Source of the DNA: Echria macrotheca
Taxonomy: Eukaryota; Ascomycota; Sordariomycetes; Sordariales; Schizotheciaceae
DNA: 64,000 nucleotides
Reading direction: 5' to 3'
Assembly: GCA_030411725.1 (NCBI GenBank)
Contig: MU839833.1
Location: 1,674,001-1,738,000 of the forward strand
In this document: positions 23,971 through 36,079 of the stretch, piece after piece
Layout: each line of letters opens with the position of its first letter
How positions within the stretch are numbered: the stretch's first letter is position 1
Notes under the pieces: model-generated
Databases searched by the model: none
Seen by the model: the letters and a program-made list of their open reading frames with translations, nothing else
Told to the model about the DNA's origin: nothing
Position numbers and translations under genes: made by a program

Positions 23971-24230
23971 GAAGGAGAAACTCACCAAAACGTCGGGCTT
24001 GTTCTCCTCGACTACGCTCTTGACCTTGTCTATTGCTGTCAAGACTTGTCAGTATGGTAGGTAGTCGCGGTAGAAGGGAAAAATGGTGTGAACCTACAAG
24101 CCGCGTTTCCCGCATGAATGATGGTGTATCTCTCCTTGACGTCCTCGACCACGCGTCCGATCAGCCTCCGCGCCCGGTCCGGCGCCGTGTTGACCGTCAC
24201 CAGCTTGAAGGGTCCGATTGGCTGGGTCAT
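23733..24230 (-). CDS. Small conserved-looking protein, unknown function
   Basis: Three exons in coding order: 24230-24098, 24035-23986 and 23909-23733, giving 119 aa. Start region MTQPIGPFKLVTVNTAPDRA, then RRLIGRVVEDVKERYTIIHAG, then IDKVKSVVEENKPDVLFTAS across both introns, ending LQVEKGPDAVVEYIKEHLP. The alternating beta and helix pattern (KLVTVNTA, YTIIHAG, PDVLFTASMW, and a helix with repeated Glu/Ile) suggests a compact alpha/beta fold. All three exons stay in frame with good splice sites, and I have the impression of seeing related fungal proteins, but I cannot name a family. The second intron contains a 31-T run (plus strand). Low-level alternatives: none of the other frames is better. 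Confidence 0.7.
23939..23969 (+). repeat. T31 homopolymer in an intron
   Basis: Thirty-one consecutive T on the plus strand (A on the coding strand) inside the second intron of the small gene. Length is likely unreliable in sequencing and variable in nature, but it is intronic and does not affect the frame. Confidence 0.9.
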
Positions 24231-27200
24231 TTTTTGACACAACTTTTTTTCTCTTGGAATATTTAATGAGGGTTGGTAGAGGAGAGAATGTACAATAATG
24301 ATCTCAGGGGCTAAGGTAGATTACGGGTTGATCACCTCTTTACCAGTCAAGCAAAGGTACCCAAGATAATGGGGAATATAGCCCTTCGTCCCACCTCCAT
24401 ACCTTAGTTACCCCTAGTCTGCCCCCATCGGCGAGACACCCGGCATCGGTTTGCTGGGTCCCCGGCTTCGGCTTCTGGCGGCGGTGGTGGTGGATTGACA
24501 AAGGGGGGATGGGGCGAATGATTTTCCCGGACTTTACAAACCCCCGCTCAGGGGTCAACCGAGAGTAAGTTGGTCCATAACGCCGACGGGGATCGAAGAT
24601 TACCGGTACCTACAACAATAAACAGCTCTGAAAAGACTCGGGTGCAGAAAATATGCTGAATATAAGACAAAAAACCGTGCATGGAATGATGCAAGATTCC
24701 GACGGGATGGCTCATAGGGCTGGGGACGGAGTGGTGAGCTTCAGGGGGTTAGGGTTTTGTATGGTGTTCAGGGGTTTCTCCTATGAGAGATGGGTATCGG
24801 TTCCTGTTGAACGTGGAGGAATGGGATCTTTATGCGGGATACTAAAGTCTATGATATTTCTGGCCTTGTGTCCAATGTTTTGTCGGGTAGATGAGCGGAA
24901 GTCAATGCTGAGGTCATGTTGGTTGGACTCCCCCTGAGGTGAAAGAAGAGAATCGAGGAAGAGGGCCGATGTTCTTGTTCCTTTCTTTGCAACAAACAAT
25001 ACTGTTGATATGTATCCCTGAAGGACTAAGTTGTACGAGCAAACTTGCAAAGAGAGACGTTGATTGAATCGTTGGGGACAAGACCGACATTGCAATACTG
25101 GCCCGGCCCTCGGCACAGGCTGTCCTGTCTTTGACTTGCAGTGCTCTGCTGCCTAGGGAATTCATCCTGCCTGTACTTGTACCTTAGTTACACTCCCTTG
25201 CTCCAAAAGGTGCTAACAGTCAGCCGACTTCCAGTAGCTAAGTAGGGAGAGAGTAGGATGTGTAAGGACCCAGGGCTTACAAAGGCGAAACCGGGAATAG
25301 GAGCTACCTGTAGTTTGCACTTGTGGCCTGTCGCCTACGGAATACTGGGTCTCATGTAGGTAGCCCACGATAATCGCCATTGGGTCTACCTAATGTAGGG
25401 AAGAAATCCCATGTCTGACGTCGGACGAACCAGCTTACCCCGAGTCCCGAGCGAAGTCCGAGCATAGCCTTACACCAGCGTTAGACCGAGGCGGTATCTG
25501 AGTGATCACTAGAAATCGTCTCATGTTTGCTGTAGACCCCTATGCCGTTACCCGTGGGACCTGTGGCTGTCCGGGCATGTTCAGCTAGTCCCTAATTCGA
25601 CACCTCTGGTACCCGCTGCCAGATCTGACCGTTGAAACTGAAGGCATTCGCGGATTTATATGCAAAACCCGAGAACTATACCACGTATCTTTTGTGTGAA
25701 AGCTATAGCTTAGCTACCTAGGTAGTAGAAGCTAGCCGCGAAGTCGACAAAGGTCCGCCAACACCCTCCCAATTCCCACAAGCGCGCTCAATCGGCACGT
25801 CGAGGTACGACAGCAAATATGACATGTCTAAAAGTGACCCCATCGGGATGCTGTGCTGCCCGACATGATGCAAGAGGTGGGACCACCCTGACAAACTCGC
25901 CCCGGAGTTGTTGACTTGCACAAGAATCTGATGGGCGACAGCAATCGCCAGATATTGTGTAGTGTAGGCAGGAGTTCAGGGGAAGTCGTTGGCAAGGAGA
26001 CACAGGCTTGACAGGCAAACGGGGTACCTGATGGCCCTTGCAGGAGGGCTAGGGCCAGACCGCTAATCCTTCCTTCGTTCCTTCACCAGACATGTCGTCC
26101 TCAGCCCGAACGACCCAATTCTAGCCTCTTGGCACTGCATGCAGTCATGAACCTCCTCCTTTAAGCCCCTTCTCCGTCACCCATCAGGGGTCACATGGCT
26201 GGCAGTTGGCCGTGACAGCTGCCTTGTCAGCCATCGGCAGTCGTCGCCGCCAGCCTGCAGTTCGCATCCGCCGCCGTGGGTTCGGGAGAAGCCTTAAACC
26301 GTCTGGTCTCTCTGGGGTACACCACTTCGGCCGCCTTGTCGTCGAGAAATGGGTTGGGGGTGAATATGCTGCGATATCGGATCTTCCACCCCACCACTTT
26401 TCTCAACCAAGAAGTTGAGCCCGGGTTGGGACGATTTTGCCTTGGACCGTGATGGTGTCAGCACTCGCAAATCCTGTCTCAATTGGCAGCCAGGCCCGAA
26501 GCGTGTGTGCATTATCACCGCCCGTACACTCTGTACCGCCGACACTGCAGATACCTACTCAGACTGCAGCGCGAGTCAGTCTCACCCGGCCGAGCGTCGC
26601 GGTTGACGTGATCCAACAGCCCAACAGCTGTGTTGCTTGGCGTGAAGCCTAGATCACGGAAGACTATGACCATCTGGCAGTCGGCTTAAACGTTGTCCCC
26701 CACGCACCCATATCAGCGGCTGTGGCCGCACCGTTGTATCCAGCAGCCGGCTTGAGCTGGATTGTCTGCAGCCCATCCTCTAGGACATGTTCCCACCGGC
26801 ACCTGGGCAAACGACCCGTCGAAAATTCCTGTTCTCACCGCTACGCGAGCATCGAGGTAATACAACCATGCCCAGCAGAGACCCACCCCCGCGTATCACG
26901 GCTCGGGGTGGACGGCGTGTCGACCTCCAGATCGACCTTGTCAAGCGAGACGTCTTGTCACGCCGTCAGTCTCGGGCGCGCGACTCGTCTGACAAGCACG
27001 AAGCCATTCCCGGCCAGGCACCGCACTGTGGCCGCTGCGTCAGAGTGCCATCGGCTTTGCCCGGTGTTGCGCCCTGCTTTCTGAGAGGTCACCTCGACCA
27101 CCGTCTGACCCCCAAACACGGAATATGGACGGCCCCTTATGGCTCCCGTCTGCGGGACTTACTCATGTCTACCCTCTCGATTCGGACAGCTCTTCCAGAA

Positions 27201-29500
27201 GACTTCTCTGGGCCGACAAGGCATCCAACCGAAGGAAGTCTGGTATCGGGAGGCCGGAGGGGGGCGTCAACAAACCTCCAATGGGATGGGGCTCGTAAGG
27301 GTGCAGATCCTCAAGGTGCATCGACACGTTTTGGTGATGACTTACATGGTACATATGTAGCTGCGAAGACCGCCACGGGAACGAGCAGCTACCAATAAAC
27401 TGACGGGAATGGTCGGTTCTGCGAGCTATTATCGTGGAGTGCAGCACCTTGGCTTCATCGCCGGCAAGGATGGCGTAGTTTGCGCCTGAATACTACCGAG
27501 CACGACACGTACGCGGGGGAGAGACGGAATCAGATAGAGGACGATCCGCGAAGCACCGTCCATCCCCCACGCAAGCACGCAAGTAGGCACGATAACGGGG
27601 CTGGCCGCCGTGGTCCGTCCGGCTTGCCGATTTCTCCCTATGCAGCAGTCCCGGCGGGCGGTGGTGAGCTGATGGATGTTGGCAACGACGGCGCTATCGC
27701 TGCACACCGCCATGGCGCTGTGCGACCAAGGCACGCGGCGAACGCTACTGGACCTTGACCGAAAATCTGACAGGGCGATGCCAGACGGACGGTCCAATAC
27801 GGCAGCGCCGCAAGGGCACGTCGGATGATGGCGACGAGGTGATCGGACTAGCTGCTTGGTTGTTCCTTCAAAACAGGTGGCTTGGCTCGAGATCTCCTAC
27901 GAGGCCTTGGCAAAACCGGCCTGATTGGCGCCAACGTCGGCAGCTCTGGGGGAAGACGTCACTGGCAGTGCGCCCACGGTTACCCCTCTTGCGGGCAATC
28001 AAGCACCCCGCAGCGGGACCTAATTGTGTGCGGGCAGCAGACCCGTCAAAGCCAGCGCCAAGCAGTTCTAACCAGCTTCGACGTCCAGGCCAGAAGCTTT
28101 TGACTGGTCTTCCCTTCCAGGCTTCCTCGCTCGCCCGTTGCTTTGACACGGGCGGTGTGCCGACAACGAGTTTGGTCACAGCAACCAGATACATTGAAAT
28201 GGCCTGATGATCACTGTCGTCGCGAATTCCGACGATGCCGACATCCGGGAATAACTGGACATGTCGAGGGCATCCGTTGATCGTTTCGCAGTGTCCAGCA
28301 GCGGCGGTGCGTCAGAGCGAGGCCTTGGGCTTCCCCATCCAGCCGCCTGCGTACAGGCGCAATGTAGGTGTCTGCAGAGAGCTACCTAATTATAAGCAGC
28401 AATGCCCATGTCAGACTGCGCGCGTTCGTATCATCAGCCTCGATGGACCGCGGGGTCGTCGTGGGACCCTCCGCCGTCGTGTCAACTCAGGGTTCAACCG
28501 AGGGGCCATTATGCAGATCGGGGCAGGCAGGGCGCCCCGAATACAGCACCAAGCGAGACGACGGAAAAGGCCCTTTTCGATTGCTTCGTCAAGCTACAGT
28601 ACACTACCCCTCGCGGCCACTTCCAGGGCCTCCGGAGAGGCCCCCAGCTGCTCCGCGTTGGACGGGCGGCCCTTTGCCCCCCTCCCAGGCTGGCCGTTCC
28701 TGGCAGTCCCGAGCCAGCGAGCAATCGGTAAGCAGCGAATAGCTCCCTGGAGAGCTGATTGCACAAGCCGCCGGCGAGTGATATCATGGAGCGGACGCTG
28801 CGGCGGTTCCGGCGGACGGCCCACAGGCTGTCGGGTGTGACAGGAACTGAAGAGCGGAACAGGCACAGACTCGCTGCCACGGATATCCCATCACGGCCCT
28901 GGGTCAATTTGACGCGCCCATAGGCTCTTCAGATTCTCATCCTCGTGACCCCTTGTGCCACACCGCCGCATTGGTCCCCAGACTCTCCCCCCCTATTTGG
29001 CCCGTCACCTCTGGCGCCGCTTCTCCCCGAGCCAGCGGCTTGGAAGTCTGGGAGCCTGGAAGCAGACGCCCGGAAGCTGGGGAGGGGGGATTGGGGGCCG
29101 AGTTATCCCAAGAGCCTCCCCGACGCCCTGCCGTTATCCCATGAGCTGCGAGACGCGCAACTTTAATTCAACTTTTAATCTCACCCTGAGATGCGTCTAC
29201 CTTCCTGCTGCTCTGCGCCCCCGTCTAAATCCGGAGTCGACGGCATCCCGAGGTCATCAAGGTCCCCCTCACTCTTGGTCCCTTCGGCCTCCTCAGGTAG
29301 AGTGTCTCTCTCATCATTTCCCCATGTTGTGCTTCTCATGGCCCCTCCCCGCCAGCATGACCATGCCCCCTCTCCCCACCGGCCCGGACCATGTCCTGCT
29401 CGTCGGGCTCTGATTGTCAGTTTCCTTTTTGGGACCATGGACTTGGTGAAGTCTCCCCACGTCCACGCCCAGCCAACAACAACCGCCTCTGCCTGGTGGC
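24231..29500. other. Gene-poor region, 5.3 kb
   Basis: No exon chain with family features on either strand. The longest open frames (27755-28207, 28235-28840) are Arg/Ser/Pro-rich and look like chance frames in GC-rich DNA. A telobox-like GGGTTAGGGTT occurs at 24746-24756. Short motifs such as ACCTTAGTTAC recur (near 24402 and 25180). From about 28930 the plus strand carries many CCCCT/AGGGG elements and merges into the promoter of the microprotein candidate. No transposase or reverse-transcriptase remnant recognised. Confidence 0.4.
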
Positions 29501-29503
29501 CGA

Positions 29504-29709
29504 ATACTTAAACCCACCATCACCCTCTGGCGATCCCCTGATGCTCTAGTCTCGCCTTCACTCATCGTCCCATCTACTCACATCAACTCATCTGCTCACA
29601 TCAACTCGTCCGCTCACATCTTCTTCTACTCACTTCCTCGTCTACTCTCTTCCACATCTGCTCAAATCGTAACCAAGTCGGCTACACTCTGCTCTCTCAT
29701 ACCGTCACA
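29504..29709 (+). promoter_or_regulatory. CT-rich promoter/leader of the microprotein candidate
   Basis: A TATA-like TACTTAAA at about 29505-29512 is followed by roughly 190 bp of CT-rich sequence with a partly repeated ACTCACATCAACTC motif, ending CGTCACAATGGCC around the ATG. This is the architecture of strongly transcribed genes in filamentous ascomycetes. No transcript data are available. Confidence 0.5.
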
Positions 29710-29832
29710 ATGGCCGTCAAGGAGCCCCAGGTCCTCGTCAACCACTGCTGCTCCTTTTGCTGCAAGGCGGTCGACTTTGGTACCCACGACTACTGCCCAG
29801 GCAGCTCGCACTGCGCGCGCTGCCCATACTGA
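29710..29832 (+). CDS. Candidate cysteine-rich microprotein (40 aa)
   Basis: A 40-codon frame with seven cysteines clustered as CCSFCC (13-18) and CPGSSHCARC (29-38), ending CPY. No signal peptide, so it would be intracellular. The start lies in an ideal fungal context (CACAATGGC) right after a CT-rich leader and TATA-like element. The sequence after the stop for about 1.2 kb is non-coding but has the T/G-rich look of a long 3' UTR. Paired cysteines suggest metal binding (zinc or copper), but it is not a classical metallothionein pattern. I do not recognise the family. Alternatives are a first exon of a longer spliced gene (no good donor seen), a uORF, or a non-coding RNA locus. Confidence 0.45.
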   Translation: MAVKEPQVLVNHCCSFCCKAVDFGTHDYCPGSSHCARCPY

Positions 29833-32800
29833 AGGGCCACGGCGCCCTCACAGCTGCAATGGCTTGTGCCAGCCCAATTGGGCGGGCTGCATGGACGACG
29901 CCCAGGTCCAAGTGTATGCAGGTCGTCTGCAGCTGGAGACGCTCCCTCACCGGTCCATGAGGGAGAACAGGAGATAGCCGATCGATGGCGCCCCCCCTTC
30001 TTCTCTCCCAGAAATCTGGTCACCAACGCCGCCGTCCAACATCACAGACCGCTCTTGTTCGAGCTGCACAGACCCTGAGTGTGTGTCTTTCTTCTGGAAC
30101 CAACGCAACGGAACACAACGCAGGAACGAGCCCGTCATTCACTTCTGCCGCTCCGGAGCGTCCTGGCCGCCCCGGCCGGGCCAGGGGCAACTCGTCTCTC
30201 TCTCTCTCTTCGACTCGGAGCAGAATGCCATGCATCATGCACCCTCTCTGCCCCGCATGCAAGGCTGATGACCGGTGGCGGTCTGGCTGTCCACTCGCAA
30301 CTCTCCAACACAGGGCATTCCTACCGGGCGTTGCTGACCACACCCTCCATTTTTTTTCTCTATAGATGTTGGCGCGAGTGGGAGGAGGAGGAAGAGAGAC
30401 ATTGGTTCTGGCCAACTGCAGTCCTGACTGGATGCTTCTTGTGTGTGGTCCAGAACGACGCCACCGACTGTACTGTATTGTCTCGGTTTTCATTTTCCCC
30501 TCGCTATCCTCGGATTTTTTGTTCCTGTGGGGTCTGCTGCGGGCTTTACGTTATTCCTTTTGGTGTTGGCTGTATTCTTTGCCCCCGCGAGGCGTAGCGT
30601 TGGCTTTTTGTCTTGGTCGACACACTCATCAGATCATGGCGTTCTTTTATGACCCGGGACCGAGGAAGGATTTTACGACTTGGAATGACTTGATGGGTAC
30701 TTGATCTCTAGGCGGGATACTGGATTGGGTTGGCTTGGATCATTGCTGGGAAGCGAGGCGCTCTGGATGGATTACCTTACCCAATGGGGTTGTTCGGTCT
30801 TGTAACTTATTCAGAAGGCAAGGAGTTTGATGGAGATGGGACTGGCGAATTGAGATGTTTTGCAACATTTCTTGGATTTTTCCCGATCGTGATACAACAA
30901 CTATATGGCGGCGGTCTTCACTGAGACGCTACTGTCAAGATATCTCCACGATGGAGTACATGACGGGATCAAATCTTGGGACACATCGAACCAGAGCATG
31001 CCCGAATTTGGTCACCCTGAGGATGGCTGTAGGCACGGTTATCCCGTCTGGTCAACACATCGCCGAGTACTCGGTGCTGGTACGTAGATGACGGCAATAA
31101 TACGCGTACCCTACAGAGGAGTAACCCATGTCATAAGCAAGCAAGACGGCGTGGAAGTTAGCCCGCTATGCGGTCGTTGTCGTCCGCTTCTGCCGCCTTA
31201 CATATACCATTAGCAGGCAGGTACATATCCATATGCATCCCCGGCAGGCAAAAACATCAGAGAGCAAATAACCCTCCGACCTGCTACGGATATAGCTATG
31301 AGAAAATGAGACATACTTACCCGGCAACACGGAACACAAAGGATGGACAACCCCCAAGACGCCCTAAACCTGAAAGAAAAGGACGGAACGCCCATCACAT
31401 CGGTTCGACCGAACCGAACCGTTGGGTCTTTTCCCCTATCCCATTGTGGTATACCGCCAGCGGTGACAGGTGGTGGTTATCTACCCACAGACCCGCCGAG
31501 ACAGACAGACATGAATCTTCGTAGCTCGGTGTTAGTTAGTGAGGAGGACAGGGCAAAGTACCCACCGACGGACCCAGGCGGTGGTGACTGTGCCGCGGTG
31601 CCGCAGATGGCACGCAGGTCGAAGGATTGCAGCTAGGCTACCAAAAGACATGGCCGAGCACAGCATTTTTTTCTCACTCTTGGTTCATCGGTTGCTGACG
31701 GGGCTGGTATTGATTGATTGACTTCTTGGCTTCCCATCGGTTGTGTGGTGCTTGGTATCTTGGGGGAAGAAGGGGGGGTTTGGTTGTACCTATTACACCG
31801 CCGCCGGTAAATACATACACACATAAAATCCTGGAGGAGTCGAACAAACAACAAAAAAGGTACTACACACACGTTGATCAAACTACATACATACAGCCCC
31901 AACAACTGCTCTATCTGCGCGGACTTTCGAGTCCCCACAACAGCAGGTATATACGAGACAGAACGGCAGAAATCCGGATGCCTGATCTGTATGTATTGTA
32001 TGTATGTAATGTATGTCTCAACCTCGACCCTGACCTTGACCCCGGCCCTTACAGCAACAACCTCCCATCATTGGCCATAAAACACAAAGAGAAGATCTTC
32101 CCGCATCCACTATCCAGGATATCCCCAAAAAAACCTGTTGTCCAAAATAGTGTGGGGTAAACCGCTCGGGACATCATCTACACGTGTACTCAACTCGCTC
32201 CTTCTTCGTCTCCGTCCGCAGAAAGTGAGTGGTAAGACTGAACTTGCTGCTGTGCTGCAACTACCTACTGTGCCGTGCCGTGCTGTGCCATACACAAGCA
32301 TCCCTCCCCTCCAGGTGCAATGCCAAATCCCGGGGGTCCGTCAAGCAGGGCTGTAATGTATGGTTGCATTGGGTCTGGTCTCTCTCTCCCTTCTCACCTT
32401 TCCCTTTTCCCTCACAAACATCGGGTACCCATCTCACCTCTGCACCGCCCCCAATCCGACATCCCTCCTCTTCCTCTGGTCAGAGAATCAACGATAGGTA
32501 CCTACTACGCGGGGCGGGTGGTGGGTAACTACTGCAGTGTCGTCCCATCCCATCCTGCCCTGTAGGTCAAGTCCCTGTGCCGTGTGTAACACCAATCCTT
32601 CTGCCCCCTTACCTCCCTACCTCCGGGCCGCCACCTCGGACACACCAGCGAGCGGACGGATACCTCCGAGGCACCTCGGACACTACAGCAGACACCAAAC
32701 AGACGCTAGACACTACAACACCGGACTGCTTGCTGTTCAGCCCCCTGTCCATCTTCAACTCCTTGCAGAAAGAGGCAAAACCGCCAAGATAGAGAAAGAG

Positions 32801-33947
32801 CATGGATACCAAAGACCACCACTCACACGCATATGCATCCCTTGCTTGGTATTCTGTAGAAAATGACTTGGCAATCAGTAAAAAAAAAACACAACATACC
32901 TAGTTCACCGACTCCTTCACAGTACCTAGCCCTCCATTACGTTAGGATATTCCCATTTCCCCCCTCCCCCCGGGCTCTCAGCTCGCCGTATAGAGTAAAT
33001 ACCGAATACATACGTCCCAAGACATGCTCGCCGCCTGGCGTTTACCGTCCGCCGTTCCGCCCTCCGCGCCGGGAGACAGCGACAGACAGACCAGACACAC
33101 AGCACAAACACACCACCCAGTAACCATTAACTCCCTCAAACAAAACCGGTAGTGCCAAGACCTGGTTGACGACGATGAGCACATCAGTACCGAAGCAAAG
33201 AGGAACATACAAGATAAAACTGCCCGGTGAATCCTTTTATTACACCTATGGCATCTTAACCACCCTCACCCTCCTCACACATTATTTCCAAAATCCAAGG
33301 CATCATCGCCCCAATACAGATACTCCTTCCCGCATGTGCAGACAAGGACAGTGACAGTGAGGAGGAAGGAGGACATCAAGAAGTAACTATCTTCTGTATG
33401 GTCCCGAGCCGTCGAGAGCCGGGAGCCGGGGAAAAACCGACCGAACATGCGCAAACCAGCTCAAGTTCCCTCAACCACTCCCCCCTCTTAACCCCAGAGA
33501 ACTGCCTCGCTCGTAAAATACCACGCAAGGACGACCATGATTCCCCATTCATTCATTGATTGAATTGGCTCACATCTCACAGCCTGGTACCGTATCCATA
33601 CATCCATCTCCAAGGATAAACGTTCCCCCTCCAGGAAAACAGCAAATCCCCTCCTCCCCGCCCTCCTCCACCAGCATATGTAACAAATAAACCGTCCACA
33701 ATCAAGACAACCAAAACAATCCTTTCCTTTCCTTTGCTTTCCTTCCCAGTTACCAAAAAAAAAAAAAAAACCCCGTACCATTCGCCATGCAAGCACCGCA
33801 TCCCATGCAAGAGAGAAAAAACAGTAGTTACCAGGACCACAATGCCGTTAACCCCCTACACTAAGTCGAAAAAGGGAGAGCTGACGCAAAAATGGCCTGA
33901 TAATGCCTGCTTTCCAAGGAAAACCACCCCCCGCACAAATCCAGGAC
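29833..33947. other. Gene-poor region, 4.1 kb
   Basis: No protein-coding gene supported. 30350-31090 is T/G-rich on the plus strand, like a fungal 3' UTR and terminator of the upstream microprotein locus. 31100-33900 is C/A-rich on the plus strand (hence T/G-rich on the minus strand) with many TACATAC/ATGTATG tracts; it could hold a long non-coding transcript or the extended 3' flank of EXO70. Short A/T homopolymers occur at about 32880 and 33760. Confidence 0.4.
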
Positions 33948-36079
33948 TCAGTATAGGCTGAGAAAAACAGCAGCAATCCCCGACTTATCATACTTGACAT
34001 ACTTCCCCTTCCCCTTGTCCACCTCATGATACCGGTCCCAGAACCGGTTATACAGCGGCTCAATCATATTCTGCACGTCCTTGGCAAACATCTGCCGCAC
34101 CTCGCGCTCCATACTATAACTCCGGTGGCGCGCCACCATATCATCGAAACTCTGGTTGAACGCCGTGAACTTGGCCTTGACGCCCTCCTTGTCCTTGGAC
34201 GACAGCCCCTTCAAAATCGCCGACGAGTCGACGGCGCCCTGGCCCCCCCCGGACGTCGGCCGCTGGCCCCGGCTCGTGTGGATCACGTCGAACAAATGGA
34301 TGCTGATGTCCTTGCACGTGTCGGTATACAGCGACGTCGCCTTCTTGCGCCACCCGTCCAGCAGCTGCGCCCGGCGCGACTCGAGCAGCGGCGCCAGCTC
34401 CGAGTCCAGAATCATGCGCTCGACAATCGTCACCGAGTTCGCTAGGAACACGCCCATGACCGGTTTCCGCTGCTGGAGCAGTATCCTCGAGCGTCCCTCG
34501 AGCGCCGTCATGAGCGCGTCGATCGTGTCGGCGCAGTAGTGCGCAAAGATCTCCTTGCCGTCGGCGCCAATGTCGAACGACGCGAGGCTGGGAATGGCAT
34601 CCCCGACGGCCCCCCCGCGCGCCGTCGCCGTCGACTTCCACCCGCCATCGCCCAGCGAGATCATGATGCTCGAGATGGGCCGGAGGAAGTCGACCATGGA
34701 CTGCAGCCGCTGCATGGTCTCCGACACGATCGGGATCGGTGCACCGTCCTGCGGTATGGTCTGCAACGCCGTGACACGCCGCTTCGTATCCTCGAGAAGC
34801 TCGGCGAGTGACGACTTGGCCGTTTCGCGCACCGGCTTGAGGTAGCCGGCTAACGCCGTCTTGAGCTCGCCCGTCCTCGACTCGAGATTGTTCGACAGGT
34901 TCGAGATGATCTCGACAATCTCGTACGCGAGATAGCAATCCGTGTTCATGTGCGACTTGATGTGTCCATTCAGTTCCCGGAGGGTCCGTCCCAGCTCCAG
35001 CAGCGAGGCCTGGCATGTCGCCTGGAACACCGGGCCCCAGTCGTCGCGCGTGAAGATGCTGCAAATGTTCTCGTACTCGGCCAGGAACAGTCCTTCCATG
35101 GCCTGCGCATACGTGCCGATACCGTTGGTACCAGATCGATAGATGGCATCCGCGTTCTTTTTCTTGGCTGTGTTGGTGCTCGCAGCAGCCAAATTGTTCA
35201 GCGTCGACGACATGTACTGCGACCGAATCTCGGCGTAGATCTTGGCTATTGGTGACTCCTGCGCATCGCCACCTTGCCGTCTGTGGACTTCGCTGGCATA
35301 CTCGTTGATCAGGCCTAACCTCGTGATCTTGTCTTGTGACAGGGCGGGGAACGGTTTGCTCTTGGTGATAAAGTGTAGTGGCTCGATTGACCTTGGCGTC
35401 TCGTTTCGCAATATCTTGTCAAAGTATCCCTCGAGCTGCGTATTGCCCGACTTGACGAGCCGTTGCAGCTCGGCAACAGTTTGCTGTGTCGATCGCAGGT
35501 TCGATGCTTGCATGTCCGCCAACGCCTTGTTCAGCTTCTTGATCGAGCCCAGGTACTTGCTCAGTCCGGCCTTGTCCGGGCCCTCTCGGATTATTCGTTC
35601 TTCGACATTCTTGCTGTCGACCGGCTGTCGGAGGCGTTCGATTGCCGATAGGACGGATTCGATATCTGGAGTAGCCTGGCGTTAGCTTTGGCTCGAGACG
35701 GCAATCCATGACAGCAGCACCCACTGTTCCCCAGAATCTGAAGCCTCTTAGTCTCCCCATTCAGCGGCCCGGCAACGTCCCGCACACTCTTTCCCGTCTC
35801 TTCTAGTCGCCCCAAGCAGGCCTGGATCTTCTTGGTCAACTGCGACGTCTTCTCGAGACGTGAATTGAGGACGTCGACCTCGGCGCGCGCCTCCTCGTCA
35901 TCGTGCCGGCCGCCAGCAACGAGCCCAACTGCCATCAGTCTTCGGGCCGAGGGCGACTGCGAGAACAAGAAACTTTGGCGGACGGGTGAGTGGAGCGGAC
36001 TCGTTGGCGATGATGGTGTCGTCGCGGTTGCATAGCCGTGGCTGTATCCGTATCCGTAGCTGAGAGAGGAACGCGCCAT
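33948..36079 (-). CDS. exo70: Exocyst complex subunit EXO70
   Basis: Tethers secretory vesicles to the plasma membrane through Rho/Cdc42 and PI(4,5)P2 at hyphal tips. Two exons in coding order, 36079-35725 and 35665-33948 (690 aa), joined over a 59-nt intron (GTGGGT...CTCCAG with a GCTAACG branch) to give ILGNNIESVLSAIERLRQP. The N-terminus (about 1-120) is Ser/Pro-rich then coiled coil; the rest is the helical EXO70 rod. Typical segments are LSKYLGSIKKLNKAL, FTRDDWGPVFQATCQ, IFMANSV-like GVFLANSVTIVERMI, and the conserved C-terminal FNQSFDDMVARHRSY and LYNRFWDRYHEVDKGKGKYV. The protein ends AVFLSLY soon after. The length is usual for the family. Confidence 0.93.

Noticed and set aside
26787..28840. 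Open frames of 120-203 aa in the gene-poor region
   Set aside because: Arg/Ser/Pro-rich, no splice support and no recognisable family; typical chance frames in GC-rich DNA.
29777..29977. Second frame with CNGLCQPNWAGC downstream of the microprotein
   Set aside because: Cys-containing and close by, but no good splice donor joins it to the microprotein in frame, so I did not merge them.
31395..31430. GGTTCGACC-like sequence resembling a tRNA T arm
   Set aside because: It is part of a local CGGTTCG/CGAACCG palindromic run with no acceptor, D or anticodon arm around it.
34141..35064. 307-aa second minus-strand frame inside EXO70
   Set aside because: Same-strand frame-shifted shadow of EXO70 with Arg/His/Gly bias.
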